Below, piece after piece: positions 44,512 to 54,266 of a stretch of 64,000 nucleotides of DNA (the stretch's first letter is position 1; every line of letters begins with the position of its first letter). This DNA is from DATKUK01 sp035530655 (lineage in GTDB: Bacteria; Planctomycetota; Phycisphaerae; UBA1845; DATKUK01), in contig DATKUK010000122.1 in NCBI GenBank assembly GCA_035530655.1, forward strand, positions 115,067 through 179,066, read 5' to 3'. Under the pieces are notes generated by a model. The model worked only from the letters and a program-made list of their open reading frames with translations, was not told where the DNA came from and searched no databases. The position numbers and the translations under genes are program-made.

Positions 44512-46884
44512 CTATGAGGCCTGCGGCCGGCGGCGTCGCCCACCACCCAGGGTGACTACCATCGCCATCGCCGCAATTCCCACTGCCGACACGATCGCTC
44601 CAGCCACAACACCCGCCGTCCGGTAGCGAAACTCCACCACGTGACGGCCCGGCAGGAGTTCGATGGCGCGGAAGAGGTAGTTCGCTCGACGGATAGTGAC
44701 GAGCTGGTCATCTACCCAGCAGCGCCAGCCAGGCATGTAGGTGTCGCTCAGCAGCAGCAGGGCAGGGCGACTGGCTTGCACGTCCAGCCGTACATGCTCG
44801 GGCCCATCCAGCAGCCACTTCACCGAGCCAATCGATTGGGATTCAGCCGTGGTGTCTGCCTGGGCACCATGTTGCTTCCGCCACGCCTCGCCGGGCGGCT
44901 GCTCGAGCAGAACCTCCCGACGTGGGGTCTGGTCAGGCGTTGAGATCAGGTTGTCCAGGGCATCACACGGCGAGGCCACCTGATAGTGCTCCCACAATGA
45001 GGCGCGCTCGACGACACGTCGGTTGCGGTAGACGACGGTTCCATTGGGGAGCGCCGTCACTTCCTCCCAGCCATGTTGTGCTGCATCTTCGATTGGGTCG
45101 CGCACGGCTATCACGCGGATGCTGCTGACATCGAAAAGGCTCGTGTGCGGCTCGACCGGCAGGTCCCACAACCTGTTGCTGCGAACCTCCCGCAGATTCC
45201 GTCCAAGGAACCACTCGTCCAGTTCGGCGTGTCGCCCGGGGATGAACGGTTCGTAGGCCGCGAGCGTTCGAAATGCCGGCAGCGATGCCGGTCGACGCAG
45301 CGGTGCGTACGGTGCGGCAATGTATAGCCGATCGCGTCCGGCCTCGGCTGCAAGCATTCGGAGCTGGTCGGCGGTCAGGATGGTTTCCGCACCCACCTCC
45401 GTGGCCGTGCGAATTTCGCTCAACTGTTTCTGAGGGAAGGTGATGTAGGGGCACACGAAGCCTGAGGCGAACACCATGTCCACCACCGTTGCGGCAAGCG
45501 CTGCGACGGCCAGATGATTGGCCGTGATGGCCTTACGGCCGAGTTTCAACCGCCCGAGTAAGGCTGCCGGCACGACGCACGCCAGGCCGCTCAACCACAG
45601 GACGACCTGGCGGACGTCTGCCTCGGATGACGCCCATCGGCCTATCTGGATCGCCGCGACGAAGGCCGCGATGGCCAGAACGCGCCATCGACAAGCCGAG
45701 TGCGAATCGGCCGGCCAGATCCGCTCGGCGCCCAGGCCGACCAAAGCGGCAAGGCCGAACAGCATCCACAGCAGCAGGCGGTCGGGCTCGCGGAACGAAC
45801 CGAACCATGGCACAAGGTGCGCGAGCCAGTCGTACAAGGGCAGCACCGTTGGCGCGTAGCCCACGCACAGATACCACCCTGCGACCATCGCAAGCGCGAA
45901 GTAGCCCGTTCGCCACGTTGGCCTGCAGATCAGGCACATCGCTACCGCGAACGGTACCACGAGACCGAGGTAGCCGTAGCTGAAGCGGTTGCTCAGAAAT
46001 CTTGCTCGCTGCGAGTTGTCGAACACGTTGGGCACGACCCGACTCAGTTGCGATTGGAAACTCTCTGCCGGCACGCCCCCCGTGCTACTGTGGACGCGGT
46101 CAGGATCGAGTGGCCCTCGGCGGAAGCCCTCGCGCGTGATAAACAGGTATGTCGGCAGCAGCTGTATAGCCGCCAGCAGTATCGCCGTCGCCGTGGCTGT
46201 AAGAAGCGTGGCCGGCAGGTGCACCGACCGGTCCTTGATCGCCTTGATCGCGACGTATCCACACAGCAACATCAAGCTGTAGAGAAAGTATTGAGGGAAA
46301 CCGGCCAGCAGTTGCAGCGCCAGGCAGATGGCCAGAGCGCACCCCCGAGACCTGCCTGACAGGCCCGGTAGATCGACCAGCAGGAACGCGACCGGCGTCC
46401 ATGCCAGCGTATACAGCATCGGCGGCCACCACGACTCGCCCACCATCCCGAAGACCAGAGCGGCTGCGCCCAACAGGGCGGGTGCAGTGCGGACGTTCAG
46501 GCAGCGCAGCCACGCCACCCACGCAGCCCCAGCCAGCAGTAGATGAACGATCACCAGAAGCCCCAAGCCCAGACGCGGACCCAGCAATGACGCCAGCCAG
46601 AACGGGGGATAGCACAGCGAGTTGTTCATCGAGACAAACTGATCGACCCCGCAGCCGACCTCGGGGTCCCAGAAAGGGATCTGCCCGGCCCGAAGGCGCG
46701 CCCCAATCCGCTGTACCGCAGCCACGTGATAGTTCAACAGGTCGCCGTAGCGCAGCCCTTCCTTCTTGTCCGCATCGCTGCTGGCCAGAAAGACCGCAGC
46801 CACGACAAGACCGATACCCGTCAAGGCCCACGCCACAGTCCCTCGACGCAACGGCTGAAAGGGCGGCTGCGGTGATGAATCCAT
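44512..46884 (-). CDS. YfhO-like large integral membrane protein
   Basis: 790 aa. The first periplasmic loop has LRYGDLLNYHVAAVQRIG and GQIPFWDPEVGCGVDQF, followed by about a dozen hydrophobic helices. A soluble domain (about 490-740) ends in DTYMPGWRCWVDDQ and RAIELLPGRHVVEFRYR before a final helix. These are hallmarks of the YfhO family, which in Gram-positives is linked to glycosylation of lipoteichoic acid and in other bacteria is found in polysaccharide clusters. A GT-C role is probable. It is convergent with the transketolase gene (49-base gap). Confidence 0.85.
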   Translation of the reverse strand: MDSSPQPPFQPLRRGTVAWALTGIGLVVAAVFLASSDADKKEGLRYGDLLNYHVAAVQRIGARLRAGQIPFWDPEVGCGVDQFVSMNNSLCYPPFWLASLLGPRLGLGLLVIVHLLLAGAAWVAWLRCLNVRTAPALLGAAALVFGMVGESWWPPMLYTLAWTPVAFLLVDLPGLSGRSRGCALAICLALQLLAGFPQYFLYSLMLLCGYVAIKAIKDRSVHLPATLLTATATAILLAAIQLLPTYLFITREGFRRGPLDPDRVHSSTGGVPAESFQSQLSRVVPNVFDNSQRARFLSNRFSYGYLGLVVPFAVAMCLICRPTWRTGYFALAMVAGWYLCVGYAPTVLPLYDWLAHLVPWFGSFREPDRLLLWMLFGLAALVGLGAERIWPADSHSACRWRVLAIAAFVAAIQIGRWASSEADVRQVVLWLSGLACVVPAALLGRLKLGRKAITANHLAVAALAATVVDMVFASGFVCPYITFPQKQLSEIRTATEVGAETILTADQLRMLAAEAGRDRLYIAAPYAPLRRPASLPAFRTLAAYEPFIPGRHAELDEWFLGRNLREVRSNRLWDLPVEPHTSLFDVSSIRVIAVRDPIEDAAQHGWEEVTALPNGTVVYRNRRVVERASLWEHYQVASPCDALDNLISTPDQTPRREVLLEQPPGEAWRKQHGAQADTTAESQSIGSVKWLLDGPEHVRLDVQASRPALLLLSDTYMPGWRCWVDDQLVTIRRANYLFRAIELLPGRHVVEFRYRTAGVVAGAIVSAVGIAAMAMVVTLGGGRRRRPQAS

Positions 46885-46985
46885 GGATCACCGATTCCAA
46901 AGCTTGCTCTGCCTGGAAAGTTTGCCCGACACCGGGCAGCGTCCCGCCTCGCAAGCCAAGGTTCTACAGCTAGGCAGTAATACTT

Positions 46986-47013
46986 TTATCGGGCGTGGCG
47001 CAGACGGACTTTT
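46986..47013 (-). promoter_or_regulatory. Sigma-28-like promoter upstream of the YfhO gene
   Basis: On the minus strand AAAG (47012-47009, within AAAAGTCC) is followed by 15 bases and CCCGATAA (46993-46986). The gene start lies about 100 bases downstream. Confidence 0.5.
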
Positions 47014-47087
47014 GCGATTTACAGAGACTGCGGGCGAGACAGTTCACCTGATACGTCGACGGCTGCGCTGGTTGCGGCGATCCAACC

Positions 47088-47096
47088 TGCTATGCT
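47088..47096 (+). promoter_or_regulatory. Extended -10 element at the second GT2 gene
   Basis: TGCTATGCT, an extended -10 (TG-n-TATGCT), ends nine bases before the ATG at 47106. There is no good -35. The transcript would be leaderless or nearly so. Confidence 0.4.
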
Positions 47097-47105
47097 GTTC
47101 GCTTG

Positions 47106-47855
47106 ATGACGACGGCAGCATCACATACGCAGAAGGGCGGTCTCGGCGACTGGGTCTCGATTGTCGTACCCACGTACCGGGAAGCAGAAAACCTGCCCGC
47201 CCTGGTTCGGCGCATTGCCGCCGCTATGGCCCCCCTGGGCCGCCCCTATGAGATTGTGGTGGTGGACGACGACAGCAGGGACGGCACGGATCGAGTGATC
47301 GCCGACCTGGTTGCAGCCAATCACCTCGTCCGCCTGATCACCCGTGTGGGCGAGCGCGGCCTGAGTTCGGCTGTACTGCACGGTTTCCACGAGGCCAGGG
47401 GACAGATCCTGGTGTGTATGGATGCGGATTTAAGCCATCCGCCGGAAGCCATCCCGCGTCTGCTGGCGTGCCTGTCCGAGCCGGCAGTCGAATTTGCGTT
47501 GGCCAGCCGGTACGTGCCGGGCGGCAGCACCGACGAGCGGTGGGGTCTGCTCCGTTGGATCAACAGCAAGGCGGCGGCGCTGCTGGCCAGGCCCTTCGTC
47601 AATGTACGGGACCCCATGTCCGGGTTTTTCGCCTTACGCCGAAGCGTCCTGTCCGGGGCGGCAGATCTGTCCCCCGTGGGCTACAAGATCGGACTTGAGC
47701 TGATGGTCAAATGTGGCTGCCGGCATATCCGTGAGGTGCCGATCCACTTCGCGCTACGGGAGCAGGGCCGCAGCAAACTCACGCTCGCCGAGCAGATCAA
47801 CTATCTCCGACATATCCAGCGTCTGGCCGTCTACAAGCTTCGCGCCGCTTTCTGA
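47106..47855 (+). CDS. GT2 glycosyltransferase, dolichol/polyprenyl-phosphate mannosyltransferase-like
   Basis: 249 aa from the ATG at 47106 (a TTG at 47103 is in frame). The GT-A fold has VSIVVPTYREAENLPALV, IVVVDDDSRDGT, ILVCMDADLSHPPEAIP and NVRDPMSGFFALRR, the DPM1-type signature. It lacks C-terminal membrane helices, as in soluble single-domain polyprenyl-phosphate sugar synthases. It would make a polyprenyl-phosphate-linked sugar, the donor type used by the several GT-C proteins encoded here. Confidence 0.88.
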   Translation: MTTAASHTQKGGLGDWVSIVVPTYREAENLPALVRRIAAAMAPLGRPYEIVVVDDDSRDGTDRVIADLVAANHLVRLITRVGERGLSSAVLHGFHEARGQILVCMDADLSHPPEAIPRLLACLSEPAVEFALASRYVPGGSTDERWGLLRWINSKAAALLARPFVNVRDPMSGFFALRRSVLSGAADLSPVGYKIGLELMVKCGCRHIREVPIHFALREQGRSKLTLAEQINYLRHIQRLAVYKLRAAF

Positions 47856-48158
47856 ACGCCCAACCAATCGCCCATCGAACCGTCCACTCATCGCTGCCGT
47901 AGAACGACGTTCAAAGATTATCGGAACCTGGGGACTCTCGACCGGGCCGGACCACATCGTACGACTACGGCAGAGAAGAGGATGAGTGTTATCGCGCCAA
48001 TGTCCGCTCCCAGCGTCGATAGAACTGAATCGGCCCGACCGACTGACCGATAACCACGTCGAGAGTGTGTTTGCAGCGCGTTGTGGTAAGACGGGTGTCT
48101 TCCGGCAGTCGGCCAGACCCCGCGCCTGGCACGTCCCGCTGGCAGGCGGGAGCCATGC
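47856..48158. other. Intergenic region with three CGATAA-type motifs
   Basis: No gene seen in 303 bases. TCCGATAA (47918-47925) and CGCGATAA (47989-47996) read on the minus strand; ACCGATAA (48046-48053) reads on the plus strand toward the flippase gene. Confidence 0.6.
48026..48053 (+). promoter_or_regulatory. Possible sigma-28-like promoter upstream of the flippase operon
   Basis: TGAA (48026-48029), 16 bases, ACCGATAA (48046-48053), about 105 bases before the flippase start. The -35 has one mismatch to TAAA. Confidence 0.4.
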
Positions 48159-49712
48159 ATGAGCAAACTAACAGGCTACCTTCAGCGAATAGGTCCTAAC
48201 TGGGTCGCGCGGTGCGCCAACCTGGCGGTGTTGTTTGTGCTGTCGCCTTTTGTCGTCCACCGACTCGGCGTCGAGGCGTATGGGGTATGGTCGTTGCTGG
48301 TCTCCCTGACCGGCTACCTGGGCCTCATCGAGTTGGGCACGCGCGGAGGCCTGGGTCGTTTCATTCCCTTCTACATGGGCCGTAACAATCCGGCGGGCGT
48401 CAACGGCGTCATCAACACCACCATCGGGTTCTTTATCGCCTGCGGTGCCGTGCTGATGCTGGTGGCCGGCGGATTGGCCGCCTCTGTCGAGATCCTGTTC
48501 GCCCGAATCCCCGCGGACTACGTCGCCAGCGCGCGACTGGTCATCCTGTTGATCGCGTTGAACCTTTGGGCCTCCTTCCTGGGCACGCCGTTCGCACTGA
48601 TTCTGACGGCGTTGGAGCGATTCGGTCTGGCCCGCACGATCGATATGGGCACGTTGGCAGCCCGCGCCGCGGGCGTGGTGATCGTGCTCGTTGCTGGGGG
48701 CGGGCTTATCGGTCTGGCCATAGTCGAGCTTGCCGCAAACCTCCTCTGGATTCTGGCAAACTACGTAGCCGCTCGGCGCGTCTACCGGCCGTTGCGGCTG
48801 GGTGTAAGGCTGGCCGGTAGCCGCTGGTTTCGCGAGGTGTTCGGCTTCAGCATCTGGGCATTCGTGGGCAACGTGTCGGTCAATATCATCTACTCTACCG
48901 ATCTGCTTCTGGTGGGTCTGCTTATCGGTGTCAGAGAAGTGGCCATCTACTCGGTCCCACTCATGCTTATCCAGCACGCCCAGCACTTTTTCAACGAGAT
49001 CAACGCCGTGCTGGGCCCGCCAATCGTCAAGGCGGCCGGCGCCGGGCGACACGCCGATCTGCGGTGGCTCTTCCTGCGCGGCGCGCGGGCGTCAGTTCTG
49101 CTCGGCCTGCCGTTCCTGATCGGGTTCATGGTCTTCGGCGGCGAGTTCATCGTTCTCTGGATGGGTCCGGAGTTTGCCGACGGAACACGGGTTCTCACGA
49201 TCCTGGCACTCGCGCAAGTGGCGGCCGTCGCCACCAGCATCACCACACCGGTCATCAGCGGACTCGGACGCGTGCGATACGCCGCGCTGGTCGTCACCGC
49301 GCAGGCCGTGTCCAACTTGGCGCTGAGTCTATTCTTCGTCACCCAGCTCGGCCTCGGACTCGAGGGGATCGCTTTGGGTACGCTTATCCCGATGGTCGTG
49401 TTCTACAGCGTTCTGGCCGGCGCGGTCATGCGTTGGCTGAGGGTCTCCCTTTCCAGTTTTATCAGTCAGGCGATTGTGCCCGGCGGCATGGCTGCCGGGC
49501 TGTTCGCGGTAATGGCTGTAGCGGGATTCCGTCTGCCGGGACACGGCCAATGGATAGGGTTCGTTTTGAAGGTGACATGCCTGGGCGCCGCGTACGCCCT
49601 GATGGCTCGGATGCTTCTTTTCTATCGTGTCGGGGCCACTGGTCGACAGGGTGGTGCGGTGGCCGCAGCCTTGGTCACAGGCGCAAGCGGCTCGGGCGCT
49701 CGCAAGGGATGA
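48159..49712 (+). CDS. Wzx-type polysaccharide flippase (MATE/MOP superfamily)
   Basis: 517 aa with about a dozen to fourteen hydrophobic helices. The N-terminus (NWVARCANLAVLFVLSPFVV, GVEAYGVWSLLVSLTGYLGL, ELGTRGGLGRFIPFYMG) is typical of the polysaccharide biosynthesis (RfbX/Wzx) family. It moves undecaprenyl-linked repeat units across the inner membrane. It starts a co-directional run with GT4, GT4, GT2 and GT4 genes (gaps or overlaps of a few bases), so its substrate is probably the oligosaccharide those enzymes build. A second flippase is encoded at 59.7-61.3 kb. Confidence 0.88.
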   Translation: MSKLTGYLQRIGPNWVARCANLAVLFVLSPFVVHRLGVEAYGVWSLLVSLTGYLGLIELGTRGGLGRFIPFYMGRNNPAGVNGVINTTIGFFIACGAVLMLVAGGLAASVEILFARIPADYVASARLVILLIALNLWASFLGTPFALILTALERFGLARTIDMGTLAARAAGVVIVLVAGGGLIGLAIVELAANLLWILANYVAARRVYRPLRLGVRLAGSRWFREVFGFSIWAFVGNVSVNIIYSTDLLLVGLLIGVREVAIYSVPLMLIQHAQHFFNEINAVLGPPIVKAAGAGRHADLRWLFLRGARASVLLGLPFLIGFMVFGGEFIVLWMGPEFADGTRVLTILALAQVAAVATSITTPVISGLGRVRYAALVVTAQAVSNLALSLFFVTQLGLGLEGIALGTLIPMVVFYSVLAGAVMRWLRVSLSSFISQAIVPGGMAAGLFAVMAVAGFRLPGHGQWIGFVLKVTCLGAAYALMARMLLFYRVGATGRQGGAVAAALVTGASGSGARKG

Positions 49713-49719
49713 CCAGCAC

Positions 49720-50835
49720 ATGCGTGTCGTGATCCTGTTCCGCGGCTTTGCCTTCGGCGGTATCGAGCGATACGTCCTCGCGATCGCCGAAGGCTTGTCG
49801 CGCCGCGGCGTGCCGTGGGAAATATGGCATCCCGATCCTACGTTCGTAAACAAGATGCTCGCACGACTCACTCGGCGTGCGGTAGGGGGCTCCGTGGTGG
49901 CGCTGGACGTGGCAGGCCCCGCTGACCATCTGTGGGGGCAGTTTCGAAGCGCGCGCAGGCAATTCCGCTCGCTGAAGGAACGCTTCTCGCTACTGATGAA
50001 CGAGAGTACTCCCGGCCTCTTTGCCGTTGCGGCGATCGCCGGGCGTGCGGCAGGCGCGCACCGCGTCGTCAACGTCACACACTGGATCGGCGACGATTGC
50101 GCCAGGAACTGGTCCGGAGGGACGCTAGGGCTATGGAAGGCCCACCCGTTTGCGAAAATGCGAACGGTGACGGCTGCTTCGTCGGCCTTTGTAACGCCGT
50201 CCATGTTCGCCGCCAGGACGCTTGTCGACTGGTTCCGCGTCCCCATGCGCAAGGTGCATGTCATCCCGCACGGCGTGCCCCGCCCTTTGCAGGCGGCCGG
50301 TGGCAACGGAGGCGTGCGGGAGTTGGCTTTCCTCGGGCGACTCTCGCACGAGAAGGGCTTGGACGTGTTGTTGCGGGCGCTGGCGCTTCTACCTGAAAGG
50401 CTGCCCTTCCATCTGACGGTCGCCGGCGACGGCCCGCTTCGTCACGAGCTTGGAGAGCTGGCATCCGAACTCGGCTTGAACGGGCGTGTGACGTGGCTGG
50501 GCTTCTGTGAGCACATAACGGACGTGCTGCATCGGGCCGACGTGTGCGTGGTGCCCTCTCGCACCGAATCGTTCGGGTTAGCTGTCGTCGAAGCGATGGC
50601 TGCGGGTGTGGCGTGTGTGGCCAGTTGCACGGGCGGCATCAAGGAGATGATCACCAACGGCGTCGATGGCCTGCTGGTCGCACCCGACGACCCGCAGGCC
50701 CTGGCCGAACGACTTGAGGCACTGCTGGTCGATGGTCAGATGCGAAAGGCACTCGGTCGCGCGGCGCGCGACACCGCCCTCGCCAGGTATTCTCAACGGC
50801 GAATGATTCGTCAGACGCTGGACCTGCTGTTGTAG
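49720..50835 (+). CDS. GT4-family glycosyltransferase
   Basis: 371 aa from the ATG at 49720; the longer upstream frame overlaps the flippase and has no domain. It opens MRVVILFRGFAFGGIERYV. The C-terminal domain has FLGRLSHEKGLDVLLRA, VAGDGPLRHELGEL and SRTESFGLAVVEAMAAGVAC with the E-x7-E pair, and TGGIKEMI. It is a retaining transferase on the cytoplasmic side. It lies seven bases after the flippase stop. Confidence 0.88.
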   Translation: MRVVILFRGFAFGGIERYVLAIAEGLSRRGVPWEIWHPDPTFVNKMLARLTRRAVGGSVVALDVAGPADHLWGQFRSARRQFRSLKERFSLLMNESTPGLFAVAAIAGRAAGAHRVVNVTHWIGDDCARNWSGGTLGLWKAHPFAKMRTVTAASSAFVTPSMFAARTLVDWFRVPMRKVHVIPHGVPRPLQAAGGNGGVRELAFLGRLSHEKGLDVLLRALALLPERLPFHLTVAGDGPLRHELGELASELGLNGRVTWLGFCEHITDVLHRADVCVVPSRTESFGLAVVEAMAAGVACVASCTGGIKEMITNGVDGLLVAPDDPQALAERLEALLVDGQMRKALGRAARDTALARYSQRRMIRQTLDLLL

Positions 50836-50843
50836 TTTGTGAG

Positions 50844-52076
50844 GTGGCTGTGCGTCTGCTTTGGGCGCAGGACGTGTTCTGGCCGGACCTGCGGGGCGGG
50901 GCCGAGCGTCGCGCCTACCACCTCGTCCAGGCACTGGCGGCGCGCGGACATCAGGTCGACGTGCTCACGCGTCGCACGGTCCCCGTCGGCCCGGAGCACG
51001 ATCTTCTCGGTGGGGCGGCGGTGTACCGGGCGGGCAACGCCTCCATCGCTCCTCGACTGTGGCGCGTCCGACCGTGCCTGTGGATGAGACGGTGGCGCGA
51101 CATCTACAGTCGTTTCCTCAACGGGCAGCCGTACGATGGCGCGATCGTCTTCCAGCCCGAAGCAGCTCACTACTTGCGTCGGTGTCGTCAGCATCTGCCC
51201 ATTCTCATCGCCACCGGCGGCACGTGGGCTGGCGCCAAACCCCATGAATTTGCGGCAGAGATTCCCTCGCTGTCACTTCGCTTCGCCAAGGAACTGGCTT
51301 TCTGGCAATACTACTACTACGAGCGTTTGGGCAACCGCGCAGCGGACTACGTCGTGGCCGAGTCACACAACGTGCGCGAGCAGTTGATGCGCCTATACCA
51401 TCTGGCGACCCACCGTGTGCCGGTGATCGGTAACGGTGTGGACCATGAGCTTTTCAGACCGCGTCCCGCGGAGCGAGCGTCGCTTCGCCGAGGGTTGGGT
51501 TGGCCCGACTCCACGTTTGTCGTCATGGGCGTCGGACGCCTGGCTCGCGTGAAGAACTTTGCATACCTGTTGCGAGCTACAGCGCTGGCTGCCGCAAACG
51601 GTCTGGAGCTGTGCACCGTGATCGTTGGAGACGGCAGCCAGCAGCCAATGCTGGAAAAGCTGGCGCGACAACTGCGAATCGCCGAGCACATCAAGTTCCT
51701 TGGCCATCGAAACGACGTGCCCGAACTGCTTGCGGCGGCCGATGCCTTTGTGTTGCCCTCGGCGTTCGAGGCGTACGGCTCGGCGTGGGTCGAGGCGATG
51801 GCATCGGGACTGCCATGCATGGGACTGCGGTACGAGTTCGGACGCGTGTTCTCGGCCGCCGACGAGCACATTGAGCACGGCAAGACCGGCTTCCTATTGG
51901 ATCCCGATGATCCCGGTGATTGCGCCGCCCGAATTCGAGAGTTGGCCGACCGGCCGAACCTGCGAGCCCGAATGGGCGAAGCCGCCCGCCGTCTCGCCAT
52001 CGCCAGGTACAGTTGGGATGTGGCTGCCGAACGTTACGAGCAGTTGCTGCTGGCCGCGAGGGCAAGCCGTGTTTGA
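50844..52076 (+). CDS. GT4-family glycosyltransferase
   Basis: 410 aa, GTG start (50844, or GTG at 50850) with GAGG just upstream. The N-terminal domain has DLRGGAERRAYHLVQALAAR. The C-terminal domain has VVMGVGRLARVKNFAYLL, IVGDGSQQPMLEKLA and PSAFEAYGSAWVEAMASGLP with the conserved Glu pair. Donor and acceptor are unknown. It lies eight bases after the preceding GT4 gene and overlaps the following GT2 start. Confidence 0.88.
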   Translation: MAVRLLWAQDVFWPDLRGGAERRAYHLVQALAARGHQVDVLTRRTVPVGPEHDLLGGAAVYRAGNASIAPRLWRVRPCLWMRRWRDIYSRFLNGQPYDGAIVFQPEAAHYLRRCRQHLPILIATGGTWAGAKPHEFAAEIPSLSLRFAKELAFWQYYYYERLGNRAADYVVAESHNVREQLMRLYHLATHRVPVIGNGVDHELFRPRPAERASLRRGLGWPDSTFVVMGVGRLARVKNFAYLLRATALAAANGLELCTVIVGDGSQQPMLEKLARQLRIAEHIKFLGHRNDVPELLAAADAFVLPSAFEAYGSAWVEAMASGLPCMGLRYEFGRVFSAADEHIEHGKTGFLLDPDDPGDCAARIRELADRPNLRARMGEAARRLAIARYSWDVAAERYEQLLLAARASRV

Positions 52077-53031
52077 CGTCAGCGTGGTCATCCCCGCCTA
52101 CAATAGTGCAGCGACGTTGCAGAACGCCGTTCGCTCCGCCCTCGACCAGACGCTGCCCCCAGCTCAGATCATCGTGGTGGACGACGGCTCCACAGACCAC
52201 ACGGCCGACGTGGCGCGCAGTTTCGGTTCGGCCGTTCTTTACCTGCGACAGGCGCGCGCCGGTGCGTCGGCCGCACGGAATGCGGGCATCCACGCGGCTC
52301 GCCATACGTGGGTGGCGCTGCTGGATGCGGATGATCGCTGGCGCCCAGGCAAGCTCGAGGCCCAAGCCGCGGCTCTGCGAAACCGACCCGATGCTCGATG
52401 GGCGTTTTGCGACGCTCGGATTGTCGATGAGGCGGGCAGCCCTGTCCGTGAATGGTCGTTCCCGAGTGGAATTGAAACCGCGCAGCAACTCCTGGAGACC
52501 TCGTTTCTCTACAACCCCGTGGCCGGCTCCAGTTCGGGTGTCGTGATCAGGCGTGACTGCCTCGCAAAGGCCGGCCTGTTCGACAGCAGACTCGCCGCCG
52601 TTGAAGACCTGGACCTGTGGATGCGACTGGCGGGTCGGTATCCCTTCGTCCATGCGCCGGGTGTCTTCGTCGATATCACGCGGAGCCGTGGCAGTGTGAG
52701 TACCGATGTAGAGCTGATGCGCAAATGCCTGAAACGAACCCGCTGGAAAAACCGCCTACTTCTTGGCCGGGGGATTCGCGCCTGGCGGGTGTGGAATACG
52801 GCCTACGCCGGCGTTCTGTGCGACACGGGCAAGATGGCGTTGCGGCATCGACTTGCCGGACACGGCGCCATGGATCTGCTGGAGTCGGCTGTGCGGAGTC
52901 CCCTGCGGTGGGGCCCGCTCAGCCTCGACATCCTCGCCGAGTGGCTGATCGGTCGGTGGACGGGCTCGCCCCCGTTACGAAAGGGCGTACGTGGCGTCCG
53001 AGCCCTTCGGATGGCGAGACCCCAGGGATGA
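52069..53031 (+). CDS. GT2-family glycosyltransferase
   Basis: 320 aa from GTG at 52069, with GAGGG seven bases upstream and eight bases of overlap with the previous gene. The GT-A signature is VSVVIPAYNSAATLQNAV, IIVVDDGSTDHT, ASAARNAGIHAAR and the DxD segment LLDADDRW; EDLDLWMRLAGRYPF is the usual catalytic-base region. It lacks clear membrane helices, so it acts as a peripheral inverting transferase in repeat-unit assembly. Confidence 0.87.
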   Translation: MFDVSVVIPAYNSAATLQNAVRSALDQTLPPAQIIVVDDGSTDHTADVARSFGSAVLYLRQARAGASAARNAGIHAARHTWVALLDADDRWRPGKLEAQAAALRNRPDARWAFCDARIVDEAGSPVREWSFPSGIETAQQLLETSFLYNPVAGSSSGVVIRRDCLAKAGLFDSRLAAVEDLDLWMRLAGRYPFVHAPGVFVDITRSRGSVSTDVELMRKCLKRTRWKNRLLLGRGIRAWRVWNTAYAGVLCDTGKMALRHRLAGHGAMDLLESAVRSPLRWGPLSLDILAEWLIGRWTGSPPLRKGVRGVRALRMARPQG

Positions 53032-53045
53032 GAGGCGCTTCGACC

Positions 53046-54266
53046 ATGCGTTACCTGTGCCTGAGCGAGCTGTACTGGCCGTACCAAGGCGGGCACGTCG
53101 TTTATCTGCACGAGGTATTTCGCCGCTTGGGCGACACCTGCGTCGTCACCGGCATGATGCCGCCCACGCCACGGCGCCAGATCGTGGACGGCGTGGAAAT
53201 TTGCAGGATCGACCTGCGACGATGGCCGCTGCTGCGTCCCGAGTCACTCGTGCTTTACGCCAATCTTGCCAAACGCGGCTTACTGACAGCTCTTCGAGCC
53301 AAACCCACGGCGGTGATCGCCGCTCGTGTGCTCCCGGAGGGCCTCGTCGCGAATCTAATCGCCGGGATAACCGGTATCCCCAGCGTCGTATTTGCTCACG
53401 GTGAGGAGATCGCAACCTGGACGCACGCACCCGATCCGTCGCATAGCCGCGGCTGCCTTGGCGTATGGAAACAGCATCTACTCTGGCGAACCTATCGCCG
53501 GTGCGACAAAGTCGTCGCCAACAGTCGTTTCACGCAGGACCTGCTGCATGCCGGCCGAATCGATCCGTCTAAGGTGGCCGTGGTCCATCCGGGCACCGAT
53601 CCAAAGCGTTTCCGGCCGCAGCCGAAGGACCCCGACCTGCTCCGCCGCTACCAACTGGAGGGAAAGCAAGTCCTGCTCACCGTCGGGCGTCTGTCGCGCC
53701 GCAAGGGACAGGATGTCACGTTGCGTGCGCTGCCTCAGATCGCCCGGGCAGCCCCCGACGTGGTCTACGCCATAGCCGGTGCAGGCGACTATGAAGCCGA
53801 GTTGCGGGCCCTGGTCCGGCTGCTCGGCGTCGAGAGGCGGGTGCGCTTCCTCGGCAGCGTCGCCGATGAGTTGCTGCCGGCCGTCTACAACCTGGCCGAT
53901 GTGTTTGTCATGCCCAACCGCACGCTGCCGGAGTCGAACGATGTGGAGGGTTTCGGCATCGTCTTTGCCGAGGCTGGAGCATGCGCCAAGCCAATCGTCG
54001 CCGGCCGGTCGGGGGGGGCATCTGAGGCCGTGCTCGACGGCGACACCGGGCTGCTGGTCGACGGCGCCTGTCCCGATCAGGTTGCCGCGGCGGTCATCCG
54101 CCTTCTGACTGACGAGCAATTGGCCCGTAGACTGGGCCACGCCGCCCGAGAACGCGTCCGTCGCGAACTCAACTGGGACCACACCGCCGCGCGCATTCAA
54201 ACATGGATCCATCAAGCCGTTCGGCCAGACAAGAGCCCTGCGCCGCAAGCGGCCGGTTCTGCCTAA
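53046..54266 (+). CDS. GT4-family glycosyltransferase
   Basis: 406 aa from the ATG at 53046, with GAGAGG about ten bases upstream; ATG at 53028 overlapping the previous stop is the alternative. MRYLCLSELYWPYQGGHVVY opens the GT-B fold. LLTVGRLSRRKGQDVTLRA, AGAGDYEAELRALV and EGFGIVFAEAGACAKPIVAG (E-x7-E) mark the donor domain. It is the last gene of the flippase-GT run. The TAAA of the next promoter overlaps its stop codon. Confidence 0.88.
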   Translation: MRYLCLSELYWPYQGGHVVYLHEVFRRLGDTCVVTGMMPPTPRRQIVDGVEICRIDLRRWPLLRPESLVLYANLAKRGLLTALRAKPTAVIAARVLPEGLVANLIAGITGIPSVVFAHGEEIATWTHAPDPSHSRGCLGVWKQHLLWRTYRRCDKVVANSRFTQDLLHAGRIDPSKVAVVHPGTDPKRFRPQPKDPDLLRRYQLEGKQVLLTVGRLSRRKGQDVTLRALPQIARAAPDVVYAIAGAGDYEAELRALVRLLGVERRVRFLGSVADELLPAVYNLADVFVMPNRTLPESNDVEGFGIVFAEAGACAKPIVAGRSGGASEAVLDGDTGLLVDGACPDQVAAAVIRLLTDEQLARRLGHAARERVRRELNWDHTAARIQTWIHQAVRPDKSPAPQAAGSA